This document shows positions 25,837 to 34,602 of a stretch of 64,000 nucleotides of DNA, in pieces. The position numbers were made by a program, and so were the translations under genes. The notes beneath the pieces were generated by a model that worked only from the letters and a program-made list of their open reading frames with translations, did no database searches and had not been told where the DNA came from. The stretch's first letter is position 1. Every line of letters begins with the position of its first letter. This DNA comes from Halosimplex carlsbadense 2-9-1 (GTDB lineage: Archaea > Halobacteriota > Halobacteria > Halobacteriales > Haloarculaceae), in contig NZ_AOIU01000008.1 in NCBI RefSeq assembly GCF_000337455.1, forward strand, positions 67,423-131,422. The letters run 5' to 3'.

Positions 25837-26370
25837 ATGGACAGTCGCGAATACGCCTTCGAGGGGGGACGGCCGGAGATCCACGGATACGCCCACGTCA
25901 GCCGGGAGGCGACGCTGGTCGGGGACGTGACCGTCGAGGCGAACGCGAACGTCTGGCCGGGGGTTGTCCTGCGCGGGGACGTGGCACCGGTCCGCGTCGG
26001 TCGCGAGTCGGCGGTCGGCGACAACGCGACCGTCCACGCCTCGGCGATCGGCGAGAAAGTGATGGTCGGCCACAGCGCGGTGCTGAACGACACGACCGTC
26101 GAGGACGGCGCCCTCGTCGGGTTCAACTCCACCGTCAGCGACGCCGTCATCGGCGCGGGCAGCATCGTCGCGATGGGCACCGTCGTCCCGCCGGGCTACG
26201 AGGTGCCGCCCGAGTCGTTCGTCCGCGGCATGCCCGCCACCGTCACGCCGCTCTCGGAGACGAACATCGACCCCGAGGCCGTCTTCGAGGCGTTCAGTTC
26301 CGGCGACTACGCCAACCTCGCCGACCGCCACGAGGAACTGTTCGGCGGCCCCGGGACTGCCGGCGTCTGA
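25837..26370 (+). CDS. Gamma-carbonic-anhydrase-fold hexapeptide repeat protein
   Basis: 177 aa. Left-handed beta-helix hexapeptide repeats run from about residue 15 to 125 (for example LVGDVTVEANANVWPGVVLR and VGDNATVH). Of the three zinc histidines of gamma-carbonic anhydrases, two are visible (ATVHA and MVGHSAV). The third, expected in GHGAVLH, is Asn here (GHSAVLN). The protein may therefore not hold catalytic zinc in the usual way, or may be an acyltransferase-like relative. It stands alone, convergent with the next gene. Confidence 0.85.
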   Translation: MDSREYAFEGGRPEIHGYAHVSREATLVGDVTVEANANVWPGVVLRGDVAPVRVGRESAVGDNATVHASAIGEKVMVGHSAVLNDTTVEDGALVGFNSTVSDAVIGAGSIVAMGTVVPPGYEVPPESFVRGMPATVTPLSETNIDPEAVFEAFSSGDYANLADRHEELFGGPGTAGV

Positions 26371-26763
26371 TCACTCGGTCTCGGCGGCGAGCGTTCGGTC
26401 CGCCGGGTCGAATCCGTCCGGGTCGGCGGCGTCGACCCCGCCCGTATCACCCGTATCGAGTTCGACGAGCCGGTCGACGCGGCGCTCGAACTCGCGTTCG
26501 TCGATCTCGCCGCGAGCGTAGCGGGTTTTGAGCTCGTCGAGGGGGTCCGTCTCCGGCGCTTCGGCACCGTCGTCCGTTCGGTTCCGTAGCATCGGGAGGA
26601 GTTCGGTCCCGACGAACAGCAACAGCGGCGTCAGCAGCAGCCACCCGACGACGAAGACCGTAGCGGCAGGTGTCAGTCCGAGGAAGAGCGCGCACAGGAT
26701 GCCCAGTGGGAGGGTGAGCATCGCGACGAGAAACGCCGCGGCCTCGACGAAGTTCTCGAACAT
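26371..26763 (-). CDS. Membrane protein with C-terminal SHOCT domain
   Basis: 130 aa from MFENFVEAAAF. Two membrane helices (about 8-30 and 34-56) precede a charged loop and a short helix-turn-helix-like SHOCT motif (DPLDELKTRYARGEIDEREF, about 72-91). SHOCT domains are oligomerisation or contact modules at the ends of many proteins. A T-run upstream on the minus strand (near 26788) is at promoter distance. Function unknown. Confidence 0.75.
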   Translation of the reverse strand: MFENFVEAAAFLVAMLTLPLGILCALFLGLTPAATVFVVGWLLLTPLLLFVGTELLPMLRNRTDDGAEAPETDPLDELKTRYARGEIDEREFERRVDRLVELDTGDTGGVDAADPDGFDPADRTLAAETE

Positions 26764-26827
26764 ACAGCCAGTTGACACTGTGGCCGAAAAACGGTTTCCC
26801 CGTCGGCCGGATCCGGCGGTTGGTTGT

Positions 26828-27277
26828 TTAGAGTCCGCTCGTGTTCACGGCGGTCGTCACGTCGCGCCAGTTGCGGACGGTCCAGTAGCCGACACCGGAG
26901 GCGACGATCGCGGCCGACAGCAGGTAGACGAAGAGGTGTGAGGCGACCACGGCGTCGGGATAGGTCACGCCGTAGACGACGCCCTCGGTGCCCAGCCCGA
27001 TCATCACGAAGCCGACGACGCCGACGCCCGCCGCGGTGACGAGCGCGGGCCGCCCGTAGTACTCGGAGTGTTCGGCCGCCAGCAGGGCGGCGACGAAGCC
27101 GACCGACCCGGCGAGCACGTAGAGGGGCAGTCGCCCGACCAGCCCCCCGGCGTTCCCGGATGCGATCCCGACGATGCCCAGAAAGGCCGCCGTGAGCGCG
27201 AGCGTCGTCGCGCCGATGAGCGGCCCCGCCCGTGCCAGTACGTCCCGTTCGAGATACCCGTTCGCCGACGTAGCCAT
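26828..27277 (-). CDS. Four-helix membrane protein of unknown function
   Basis: 149 aa with four hydrophobic spans (about 18-40, 47-66, 75-98 and 110-130). It ends in a charged tail (TVRNWRDVTTAVNTSGL). Start MATSANGYLERD at 27277; a GTG one codon upstream is also possible. I see no catalytic motif. It is followed on the same strand by the SHOCT gene, with 64 nt between them. Confidence 0.65.
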   Translation of the reverse strand: MATSANGYLERDVLARAGPLIGATTLALTAAFLGIVGIASGNAGGLVGRLPLYVLAGSVGFVAALLAAEHSEYYGRPALVTAAGVGVVGFVMIGLGTEGVVYGVTYPDAVVASHLFVYLLSAAIVASGVGYWTVRNWRDVTTAVNTSGL

Positions 27278-27363
27278 CACTACAACGACGGCCGTCTCCG
27301 TACAAAAACACCCGTCAGCCGGGCGTCACACCCCTGTGAACGCAGTGATATGTCCAGACGTTC

Positions 27364-27376
27364 CGAAACCTATTTG
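27364..27376 (+). promoter_or_regulatory. BRE/TATA promoter upstream of the trpS leader
   Basis: CGAAACCTATTTG combines a BRE-like CGAAA with a TATA-like CTATTTG centred near 27373. The predicted start of transcription is near 27399, exactly at a GTG-ATG pair and about 160 nt before the trpS ATG. Confidence 0.55.
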
Positions 27377-27401
27377 CCCGCCAGCGGGCTACCGACTGGT
27401 G

Positions 27402-27485
27402 ATGACCCGGTCCGCTCTCGCGTGGCGCTGGCGCTCGCCCGCCCAGAGAGCGGACAGTATCGCGAGTGCGGTCGGTCGGGCCTAA
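27402..27485 (+). CDS. Possible Trp-rich leader peptide upstream of trpS
   Basis: A 27-aa ORF with two Trp codons separated by one Arg (LAWRWRS, codons at 27423 and 27429). A GTG immediately precedes the ATG. The promoter spacing predicts that the transcript begins at this GTG/ATG, so the ORF would be read as a leaderless message. It ends 77 nt before trpS, followed by a small hairpin CCCGG-TCGT-CCGGG (27486-27499). Trp is rare, so the pair in front of the Trp-tRNA synthetase gene is suggestive. There is no proof of translation. Confidence 0.3.
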   Translation: MTRSALAWRWRSPAQRADSIASAVGRA

Positions 27486-27562
27486 CCCGGTCGTCCGGGG
27501 CGCGGTGCTCACTCGTTCTCCCGCACGCTCGCTCGCCAGCCACCGCACTCCCACCGACACAC

Positions 27563-28792
27563 ATGCACGACGACAGCGCCACCGACGCACCGCACACCGA
27601 ACAGCCCACGGATCCGGCCTCGAACCCCGACGAAATCGACGAGACCGACGGCGACGACTTCACCGTCACGCCGTACGACGTGGCGGGGACCGTCGACTAC
27701 GACCGCCTGCTGGAGCAGTTCGGCGCCGACCGGCTCACCGACGAGCAGGTCGCTCGCTTCCCCGACCACCCGATGCTGCGCCGGCGGGTCTTCTACGCCG
27801 GCCGCGACGCCGACCGCTACCTCGCGGCCGCCGAGGCCGGTGAGACTCACTCGATCGTCACCGGGATCGGCCCCTCCGGCCCGATGCACCTGGGCCACGT
27901 CCTCGTCTTCTACCTCGCCAGGCGACTGCAGGAGGAGACCGGTGCCCACGTCTACATTCCGCTCTCGGACGACGAGAAGTTCTACGCGAAGGATCTGTCG
28001 TTCGAGGAGATCGAGCGAGCCACCCGCTCGAACCTGCGGGATCTGCTCGCGGTCGGCTTCGACCCCGAGCGCACCCGGATCGTCGTCGACCGCCTCGACG
28101 CCGACGTGGTGTACCCGCAGGCCGCCCGCGTCGCCACCGATATCACCCAGTCGACCGTCGACGCGACCTACGGCGACCCTGACAACGTCGGCCTCTCGTT
28201 CTATCCAGCGGTGCAGGCGACCCACCTCCTCCTGCCCCAGCTCGTCCACGGCCGCCACCCGACGCTGGTCCCCATCGCCGTCGACCAGGACCCACACGTC
28301 CGCGTCTGTCGCGACGTGGCCGCCAAGGAGCGCTTCGACGTGGACAAGCCCGGGGCGCTCCTCGGGAAGTTCCTGCCCGCGCTCGACGGCCCCGGGAAGA
28401 TGTCGTCCTCGTCGGACGCACCGGCCATCGAGCTGACCGACGACCGCGGGACCGTCCGCGAGAAGATCATGCGACACGCCCATTCGGGCGGCCGGGTCGA
28501 TATCGACGACCACCGCGAACACGGCGGCGACCCGAGCGTCGACGTGGCCTACCAGTATCTCCACACGTTCTTCGAGCCCGACGACCAGCGGGTCGAGGAG
28601 CTCGCGACCGACTACCGCTCGGGCGAGTTGCTCACGGGCGAACTCAAGGAGATCGCCGCCGAGCGCATCGGTGCCTTCCTCGCCGAACACCGCGAGCGCA
28701 GGGACGCGCTCGGCGACCTGGAGACTGAACTCGACCCGTATCGACTGAGCGAGGAGGAACGGACGCGACTGGGGCCGACCGTGCTGGGGTAA
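27563..28792 (+). CDS. trpS: Tryptophanyl-tRNA synthetase
   Basis: 409 aa. The class I HIGH motif appears as GPSGPMHLGH (about 100-109) and KMSKS as KMSSSS (about 278-283). The N-terminal ~35 residues are an acidic extension typical of haloarchaea, followed by FTVTPYDVAGTVDYDRLLEQ as in archaeal/eukaryotic TrpRS. It charges tRNA-Trp. The ATG at 27563 is about 160 nt downstream of the best promoter (27364-27376), which is unusual here because most genes are leaderless. The leader holds the small Trp-containing ORF. Confidence 0.95.
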   Translation: MHDDSATDAPHTEQPTDPASNPDEIDETDGDDFTVTPYDVAGTVDYDRLLEQFGADRLTDEQVARFPDHPMLRRRVFYAGRDADRYLAAAEAGETHSIVTGIGPSGPMHLGHVLVFYLARRLQEETGAHVYIPLSDDEKFYAKDLSFEEIERATRSNLRDLLAVGFDPERTRIVVDRLDADVVYPQAARVATDITQSTVDATYGDPDNVGLSFYPAVQATHLLLPQLVHGRHPTLVPIAVDQDPHVRVCRDVAAKERFDVDKPGALLGKFLPALDGPGKMSSSSDAPAIELTDDRGTVREKIMRHAHSGGRVDIDDHREHGGDPSVDVAYQYLHTFFEPDDQRVEELATDYRSGELLTGELKEIAAERIGAFLAEHRERRDALGDLETELDPYRLSEEERTRLGPTVLG

Positions 28793-28866
28793 CGCTTCGG
28801 GACTGCGACGGGACGAGCGCGCGCCGACACGTAGCTATTTGGCGGGAACGCTGCAATACGGCACAG

Positions 28867-30243
28867 ATGTCTCGGAAATCTGTCAATCACGCGGAACTCC
28901 TGCAGGGGTGGCGCAACGTCGCGAGCCGTCACGCCAGCGGTCCGGGCTTCGATCTGACCGGGTCGAATCCCACGTTTCGGTTCGAGCGGCGGGTCGAGGA
29001 TTTTCTCGACGATCCGACCGAAGAACGGTTCGAGGCGTTCTGGTCGGCGGAAACGCTGCTCGATGCACACGTCCGCATCGCCGGGCTCGTGTTGAACCGG
29101 TGGGACGGGACCGTCGAGGGGTTGGCCGACCTGTTGGGCGAGATGCGAACGGCGGACGAGTACGACCCGGCGTGGGAGTCGAAGCTTCCGGGACAGACCG
29201 CCTGGGAGGTCTACAGTCGGTTTCACGCCGACGAGTCCCCGATCGTCAGTAGCCACGTCCGGTCCGCGCTGGCGACGCTCGGCTTCGATCCCGGCAGCGA
29301 GTACGCCAGTGTCGTCGAAACAGCCGAGGCCTTCCGGTCGGACTACGAGGCCGCCGTCGGACAGGTGACGTGCGGGACCGACCACGAGGTCCACCTCCAC
29401 GTCGAACTCGAACAGCTGCTGCTGTTGGTCGGCGAACTGGAGAACGCCGAGATCCGCGGCTACGCCTCGGGCGACCTCGCTCCGCTCTACCGGCCGCTCC
29501 TCGGGTTGCGCTCGGGAGGGCAGATCGCCGGCGGTGAGATATCGCTCCGGGAAGCGGACCCCGTGTTCGAGGCGTACGCTCGCGCCCGGAACAACCGCGC
29601 CTACCGCGACGAAGACACGGAGTACTGGGGCGGCGCCCACCACGAGCGGTGGAAGTGGAGCTACCACGACCACCTCACGTCGGAACTGGCGTCGCTGAGC
29701 CTGACCGCGCTCGACGGCGAGGACGTTCCGGAGTTGTTCGACGCCTACGAGTACGCCACGTCCTGGGGGGCAACGGCCCCGAAGTACTTGCTCGGTGGGC
29801 AGTGGGGGACCTACGCCTGGAACAGCGTGCGTGAGATCGCGACGGAGAACCCGGGGACGGCCGCCGAGGTGTTCTCGTATCTGTTCGAGGTCGTCGACGC
29901 ACCGGGCGACCGGTCGGCGGTCGATTCCCGCCTCGCCTGGTTCGAGCAGGTGTTCGAGAACGACCGCGCGTCCGGCGGGACCCTGTTGAGCGTCGCCACC
30001 CTGTTCCTGGCCTTCTATTACCCGGAGAACTACGTGCTGTATCGCCACGACATGATGCAGACGTTCTTCGACCGGTACACCGACTACGGGTTCGCCGACG
30101 GCTACGACAGACACCACTACCGGCTCCTCAACGACGCCTGTCACGACCTCGTGGCGGAACTCGACGACCGAATGGACGCGGAGGCGAACCTACTCGACGT
30201 TCACACGGTATTCTGGGTCCTGCACCGAGAGGGACCGCCCTGA
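28867..30243 (+). CDS. Orphan protein resembling the N-terminal region of McrB-like ATPases
   Basis: 458 aa and no membrane segment. The opening (FLDDPTEERFEAFWSAETLL, about residues 39-58) and the following LADLLGEMRTADEYDPAWES resemble the domain in front of the AAA+/GTPase module in haloarchaeal McrB-type restriction proteins. The end (LFLAFYYPENYVLYRHDMMQ, then VHTVFWVLHRE) also resembles McrB-type linker regions. There is no Walker motif, nuclease or McrC partner here. GCTATTTGG lies 30 nt upstream of the ATG, so it has its own promoter. A role in recognising DNA or another signal is inferred from resemblance only. Confidence 0.55.
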   Translation: MSRKSVNHAELLQGWRNVASRHASGPGFDLTGSNPTFRFERRVEDFLDDPTEERFEAFWSAETLLDAHVRIAGLVLNRWDGTVEGLADLLGEMRTADEYDPAWESKLPGQTAWEVYSRFHADESPIVSSHVRSALATLGFDPGSEYASVVETAEAFRSDYEAAVGQVTCGTDHEVHLHVELEQLLLLVGELENAEIRGYASGDLAPLYRPLLGLRSGGQIAGGEISLREADPVFEAYARARNNRAYRDEDTEYWGGAHHERWKWSYHDHLTSELASLSLTALDGEDVPELFDAYEYATSWGATAPKYLLGGQWGTYAWNSVREIATENPGTAAEVFSYLFEVVDAPGDRSAVDSRLAWFEQVFENDRASGGTLLSVATLFLAFYYPENYVLYRHDMMQTFFDRYTDYGFADGYDRHHYRLLNDACHDLVAELDDRMDAEANLLDVHTVFWVLHREGPP

Positions 30244-30270
30244 CCCGGCCCCATCGCGTCGATACCGCCG

Positions 30271-31494
30271 TCAGGCCGCGACCCGTTCTGCCAGTTCGAC
30301 CAGTTCCTCGCGCGGCAGGTCGCCGACCACGGCTCGCGTCACGCCGTCGTCGTCCCAGACTACGGCCGACCCGTCGTCGCGCTCGACGTACGTCGCGTTC
30401 GTCCCGGCGACGGTGACGGACTCGCCCTCGGTCGCGTTCTCGTCCGCGGCGTTCAGAGACGGCAGGTCATCGCCCGTCGCGACGACGGTGACGTTCGCCG
30501 CGCCGGCGTAGCGCTGGACGGCGACGGTCCGACCCGCCCGGGTCACGACGACCGCCTCGTCGAACGCGTAGCCCTCGCCGTCGAGGCGCTGGAGCGTCAC
30601 GTCGGTGCCCGCTTGCGCGGCGTCGAACGTGTCGTAGCGCTCCTGGCCGACGGTGTTCACCGACGCGGCGTCGGGCGGCTGGAACGTGCTCTCGTGGACG
30701 CTGGCGTTGAACTGGAGGCCGTCGAAAGCGACGGTCGTCGCGTTGTCGCCGTAGTCCGCGCGCATCTGGTGGACGCGGTAGTCGTCGGTGTCGACCCACA
30801 GCGTCGCCTCGCCGCGGTAGGACTCGTTCGTCGGCTCGACCCCGACGACGTAGACCTCCGCGCCGTCGAGCGCGGTCGTCTCGCGCACCTCGGCGCTCAC
30901 GTTCTCGGCGAGCCACGTCGAGACGTTCGTCGAACGGTCGACGTCGGCCCACGAGCTGTCGTTCCAAGTGTAGTTACCCGCGTTCGCGTGGCTCCCGTTC
31001 CAGTCGTGGCTGTCCCCGGCGGTCGACCAGTTCCCGGCGGGCGCGGTGGCGTTACCGGCGAACGCGGCGCCGTCGGCGGCTGTCACCGACTCGTTCCAGG
31101 CCGAGGCGTTCTCCGGCAGTTCCCAGACGCGGGCGGTGTCGTTCGCGCCGTCGTACGCCCACGCGACCGTGCCGTTCGTGCCGACGGCGTACTCGCTGCC
31201 GTCGCGGGTGTGGCTCAGCTTCGTCCGGTTGGGGCGGTCGACGACGAACGAGACGGTCTCCGAGCGCTCCGCCGTGGCGTTGGCGACGGTGACCGTCGCG
31301 TCGCCGCTCAGCGTCTCGGCGTTCTCGTAGCGCTGTTCGACCCGGTCGAGGACTTCCTCGCCGTCCGGTTGCGCGTCGCCGTCCAGAGAGCCGGGGAGCG
31401 CGCCCGCCGCGGCCGCGCCGGCGAGCGCCACCGCGAGGAGGCCGACGGCGACCAGCGCGGACCGCATCGGGAGGGACCCGCTGTCGTCAGTCAT
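30271..31494 (-). CDS. LolA/DUF4367-like exported protein
   Basis: 407 aa. The N-terminus (MRSALVAVGLLAVALAGAAA from about residue 10) is a signal peptide or membrane anchor. A LolA-type beta sheet follows: VLDRVEQRYENAETLSGDAT, then VWELPENAS and VYVVGVEPTNESYRGEATLW. The C-terminal part resembles DUF4367 (ATYVERDDGSAVVWDDDGVT). Many N-x-S/T sites suggest a glycosylated surface protein. TTATGAG lies 28 nt before the ATG. It may sense or carry lipid or another ligand at the membrane, which is inference. Confidence 0.75.
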   Translation of the reverse strand: MTDDSGSLPMRSALVAVGLLAVALAGAAAAGALPGSLDGDAQPDGEEVLDRVEQRYENAETLSGDATVTVANATAERSETVSFVVDRPNRTKLSHTRDGSEYAVGTNGTVAWAYDGANDTARVWELPENASAWNESVTAADGAAFAGNATAPAGNWSTAGDSHDWNGSHANAGNYTWNDSSWADVDRSTNVSTWLAENVSAEVRETTALDGAEVYVVGVEPTNESYRGEATLWVDTDDYRVHQMRADYGDNATTVAFDGLQFNASVHESTFQPPDAASVNTVGQERYDTFDAAQAGTDVTLQRLDGEGYAFDEAVVVTRAGRTVAVQRYAGAANVTVVATGDDLPSLNAADENATEGESVTVAGTNATYVERDDGSAVVWDDDGVTRAVVGDLPREELVELAERVAA

Positions 31495-31698
31495 TGGCGC
31501 GAGTTAGGACCGGAGACTCATAACGCCACGGTCGACCGTCGAGACGCCGTCCGGCCGGTCGGGACGGCGCCTGGACCCCTGAGCGGAGCGAGAGACCGGC
31601 CCCGGGAGACGGTCGCGACGATCCCAGGTGTGTACCGGCGATTCGTCGGACGGTTGCCGTTTACAATCAGCCCCAGACCGCCGTGAACTGTCTGAAGA

Positions 31699-31706
31699 CT
31701 TATTAG
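31699..31706 (+). promoter_or_regulatory. TATA-like element of the DUF1508 repeat gene
   Basis: CTTATTAG is centred about 27 nt before the ATG at 31729. Confidence 0.55.
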
Positions 31707-31728
31707 TACCTCCGCTGTGCGCTCGGCC

Positions 31729-34548
31729 ATGGCGACAGAAACGAACAGTCGGGGGACGCCCTACGACGGGCGGCTGTTCGAACTGTACACCAAGTACGTT
31801 CGAGAACCGGAGTCGAAGATAGACGTCTACGGGTACACCTTGCTCGTGACGGGATACCTGCTGGCGATCGGGGGGATGGCGGTCTACCTGATCGGGCCGA
31901 GCGGTACGGGGGTGCCAAACGACACGGTGTATCTGGTGCGGAAGGTCGCGGTGTTGCTCGCCGCGCCGGGGCTGTTGCTCTCGTTGCTCGGGATCGTGTC
32001 GCTGTTGCCGGTGACCAACCGGAGCCTCTACGCGGCGGTCGTCGGGACCCTCGTGGGCCTCGGCGCGGTCGTGGCGTTCGGGATGCACTACCCGCAGAAC
32101 TGGCACTTCGGGACGCCGAGTTACAGCGAACCGATCATCGCCGTCTACACCGCGGGCGTCGCGATCGTGGCCGGCGTGGTGATCATGGTGCCGGTCGTCA
32201 CCGGCGAGCGGAGCTACTTCTCGGAGACGACCGTCGGCCACGAGTACGACCACCCCGACATCGCGCTCGGGAAGGCCGACCGCGGCGGGCTGTTCGCGGT
32301 GTTCAAGCGCGACACCGAGTGGAGCTGGCGGTTCATCGACCAGAACGCCGTCGCGGGGTCGACGGGGTCGTTCCTCTCGCGACTGGAGGCCGAACAGCGG
32401 GTCGACGCGGTCAAAGAGCAGGTCGCCGACGCGGGGCTGCTGGAGATCAAACACGCCGCCTTCCGGCTGTACGAGAGCGGCGACGACGGCTGGCAGTGGC
32501 ACCTCCTGCGCGACGACGGTAGCGCCGTGGCCGAGGGCGGCCGCGACTTCGACTCGCGCGACACCGCCGAGTCGGCGATCAACGCGATCAAGGACCACGG
32601 CCCCGACGCCGAGGTCATCGTCCGCGAGGCGGCCGCCTTCGACGTTTACCGCCGGGATTCGGAGTTCGCCTGGCGGCTCGTCGACGACGACCGGGGGCCG
32701 CTGGCCGAGGCCGTCGAGGCCCACGGCGACCGCTCGGCGGCGCGGACCGACCTCGACGCGTTCCGCGAGCGGGTCGGCGCGGCGACCGAACTGCTCGTCG
32801 ACGCCTACGGCGTGGAGCTCCGGTCGGACGACGACGGCTGGCGCTGGTTCCTCCGGGACGACGCCCACCGTCGGCTCGCGTCGAGCACGGGCACCTACGA
32901 GTCGAAGGGCGTCGCCGAGTCGGCGGTCTACGACCTCCTCGAACGGGTCGAGCGCGCGAACACCGTCGTCGCCGGCGAGCCGACCTACGACGTCTACCGG
33001 ACCGGGAGCGACTGGGCGTGGCGCCTCGTCGACGACGCGGGCGCACCCGTCGCCCGCGGCGTCGAACGCGTCGGCGACGCTGAGACGGCCGCTGCCGGTG
33101 CCGAGGAGCTACAGTCTCACGCCGAGGCGGCCGACGTGGTCGAGATCGAGGACCTGGAGTTCGAGACCTACCGGCGCGGCGGCGCGTGGCACTGGCGCCT
33201 GGTCGACGCCGAACGGGCGGTCCACGCCCGGAGCACGGACGCCTACGACTCCGAGGAGGAAGCGGCCGCGGTGGTCGACCGCGTCCGCAGCGAAGCGCCC
33301 GAGGCGAACCTCATCGAGTTCGATAACGCCGCCTTCCAGGTGTACGAGGCCGAGGGCGGCGCCTGGCGGTGGCGGCTCATCGACGAGGACGGGACGGTCC
33401 TGGCCGACAGCGGCCAGGGCGAGTACGAGTCCAAAGACGACGCGATGAGCGCGATGATGACCCTGCAGGAGAACGCCCCCGACGCCGAGCACCTCGAGAT
33501 CGAACACGCCGCCTTCGAGCTGTTCCAGGACGACGACGGCTGGGGCTGGCGGCTCGTCGACGACATCGGCGACACCATCGCCGACAGCGCGACCCGCTAC
33601 GACGAGGAGGAGGGCGCTCGTGGGGCGATGGACAGCCTCGTCGCCTCCGTCAGCGAGGTCGACGAGCGCCGGATGCGCGACGGCATCTTCCAGGTGTACG
33701 CCGACGGCGACGACGAGTGGTGGTGGCGGTTCGTCCACCCGGACGGTCGGGTCGTCGCCGAGTCGCCCTCGGCGTTCGGCACCCGCCACCAGGTCGAAGC
33801 GGCCGTCGAATCGCTCCGCGGCGACGCGACCGACGCGTCCGTGGCGACGCTCGGCGAACTCGCGGTCCGGCTCCATCCCGACGACTGGCACTGGGAACTC
33901 GTCGACGCCGACCGCGAGCCGGTGGCGACCGGTCGGGTGTCCCACGACGACCGCGCGGCCGTCGAGTCGGCCGTCTCGGACCTGCAGGCGTCGGCCGCCG
34001 AGACGACCGTCTACGAGATCCGCGACGCCGCCTTCGACTGTTATCGCTCCGAGGACGGCTGGACCTGGCGGCTCGTCGACGCCGACCACGAGCCGCTGGC
34101 CCGCGCGTCGGCGACCTACGACGACCGCGCGGCCGTGCAGTCGGCGGTCGAGCGCGTCAGCGCGCTCGCGCCGGACGCGGACGTGGTCGACTACGACGAC
34201 GTGGCCTTCGAACTCCGGTCCGAGGCAGACGGCTGGACGTGGCGCCTCGTCGACGAGGACGGCCGCGCCCTCGGGGCGGCGGCCGGGTACCACGACACCC
34301 GCGAGGACGCCGAGCAAGACCTCGAGGCGGCCCGCGAAACGTTCGCCGACGCGAGCGTCCTCGAGATCGACTCGGCGGCCTTCGAGTTCCACCGGACCGA
34401 CGAGGGCTGGCAGTGGCGCCTCGTCGACGACCACGGCGAGGAACTCGCCCGGAGCATCGCGACCTTCGAGAGCCGCGTCGAGGCCCAGGAAGACCTCTCG
34501 ACCGTCAAGTCGCTCGGACCCGACGCCTGGGTGTCGACGGCCGAGTGA
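31729..34548 (+). CDS. Membrane protein with 13 tandem DUF1508 (YegP-like) repeats
   Basis: 939 aa. After a short N-terminal soluble part, four hydrophobic spans lie at about residues 36-60, 70-95, 103-125 and 140-165. From about residue 190 to the end I count 13 units of 55-60 residues with the pattern AAF-x-(V/L)Y...W-x-WRLVDDDG...A-x-S...(Y/F)xS+..A..A...+...P-(E/D)A. This is the DUF1508/YegP unit, usually present as one or two copies in a small protein. The repeats are acidic and diverged from each other, so the expansion is old. The role of DUF1508 is unclear. The protein probably displays a long array at the membrane. Confidence 0.85.
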   Translation: MATETNSRGTPYDGRLFELYTKYVREPESKIDVYGYTLLVTGYLLAIGGMAVYLIGPSGTGVPNDTVYLVRKVAVLLAAPGLLLSLLGIVSLLPVTNRSLYAAVVGTLVGLGAVVAFGMHYPQNWHFGTPSYSEPIIAVYTAGVAIVAGVVIMVPVVTGERSYFSETTVGHEYDHPDIALGKADRGGLFAVFKRDTEWSWRFIDQNAVAGSTGSFLSRLEAEQRVDAVKEQVADAGLLEIKHAAFRLYESGDDGWQWHLLRDDGSAVAEGGRDFDSRDTAESAINAIKDHGPDAEVIVREAAAFDVYRRDSEFAWRLVDDDRGPLAEAVEAHGDRSAARTDLDAFRERVGAATELLVDAYGVELRSDDDGWRWFLRDDAHRRLASSTGTYESKGVAESAVYDLLERVERANTVVAGEPTYDVYRTGSDWAWRLVDDAGAPVARGVERVGDAETAAAGAEELQSHAEAADVVEIEDLEFETYRRGGAWHWRLVDAERAVHARSTDAYDSEEEAAAVVDRVRSEAPEANLIEFDNAAFQVYEAEGGAWRWRLIDEDGTVLADSGQGEYESKDDAMSAMMTLQENAPDAEHLEIEHAAFELFQDDDGWGWRLVDDIGDTIADSATRYDEEEGARGAMDSLVASVSEVDERRMRDGIFQVYADGDDEWWWRFVHPDGRVVAESPSAFGTRHQVEAAVESLRGDATDASVATLGELAVRLHPDDWHWELVDADREPVATGRVSHDDRAAVESAVSDLQASAAETTVYEIRDAAFDCYRSEDGWTWRLVDADHEPLARASATYDDRAAVQSAVERVSALAPDADVVDYDDVAFELRSEADGWTWRLVDEDGRALGAAAGYHDTREDAEQDLEAARETFADASVLEIDSAAFEFHRTDEGWQWRLVDDHGEELARSIATFESRVEAQEDLSTVKSLGPDAWVSTAE

Positions 34549-34602
34549 GGACGGCCGTCGACCACACCAACTGCTTTCCCGCCGGGCGCCGAACCCGCGG
34601 CC

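Noticed and set aside
27399-27410. GTGATGA considered as box C of a C/D guide RNA
   Set aside because: No box D (CTGA) or D'/C' pair at suitable spacing is visible. The position relative to the TATA box fits an ORF start better.
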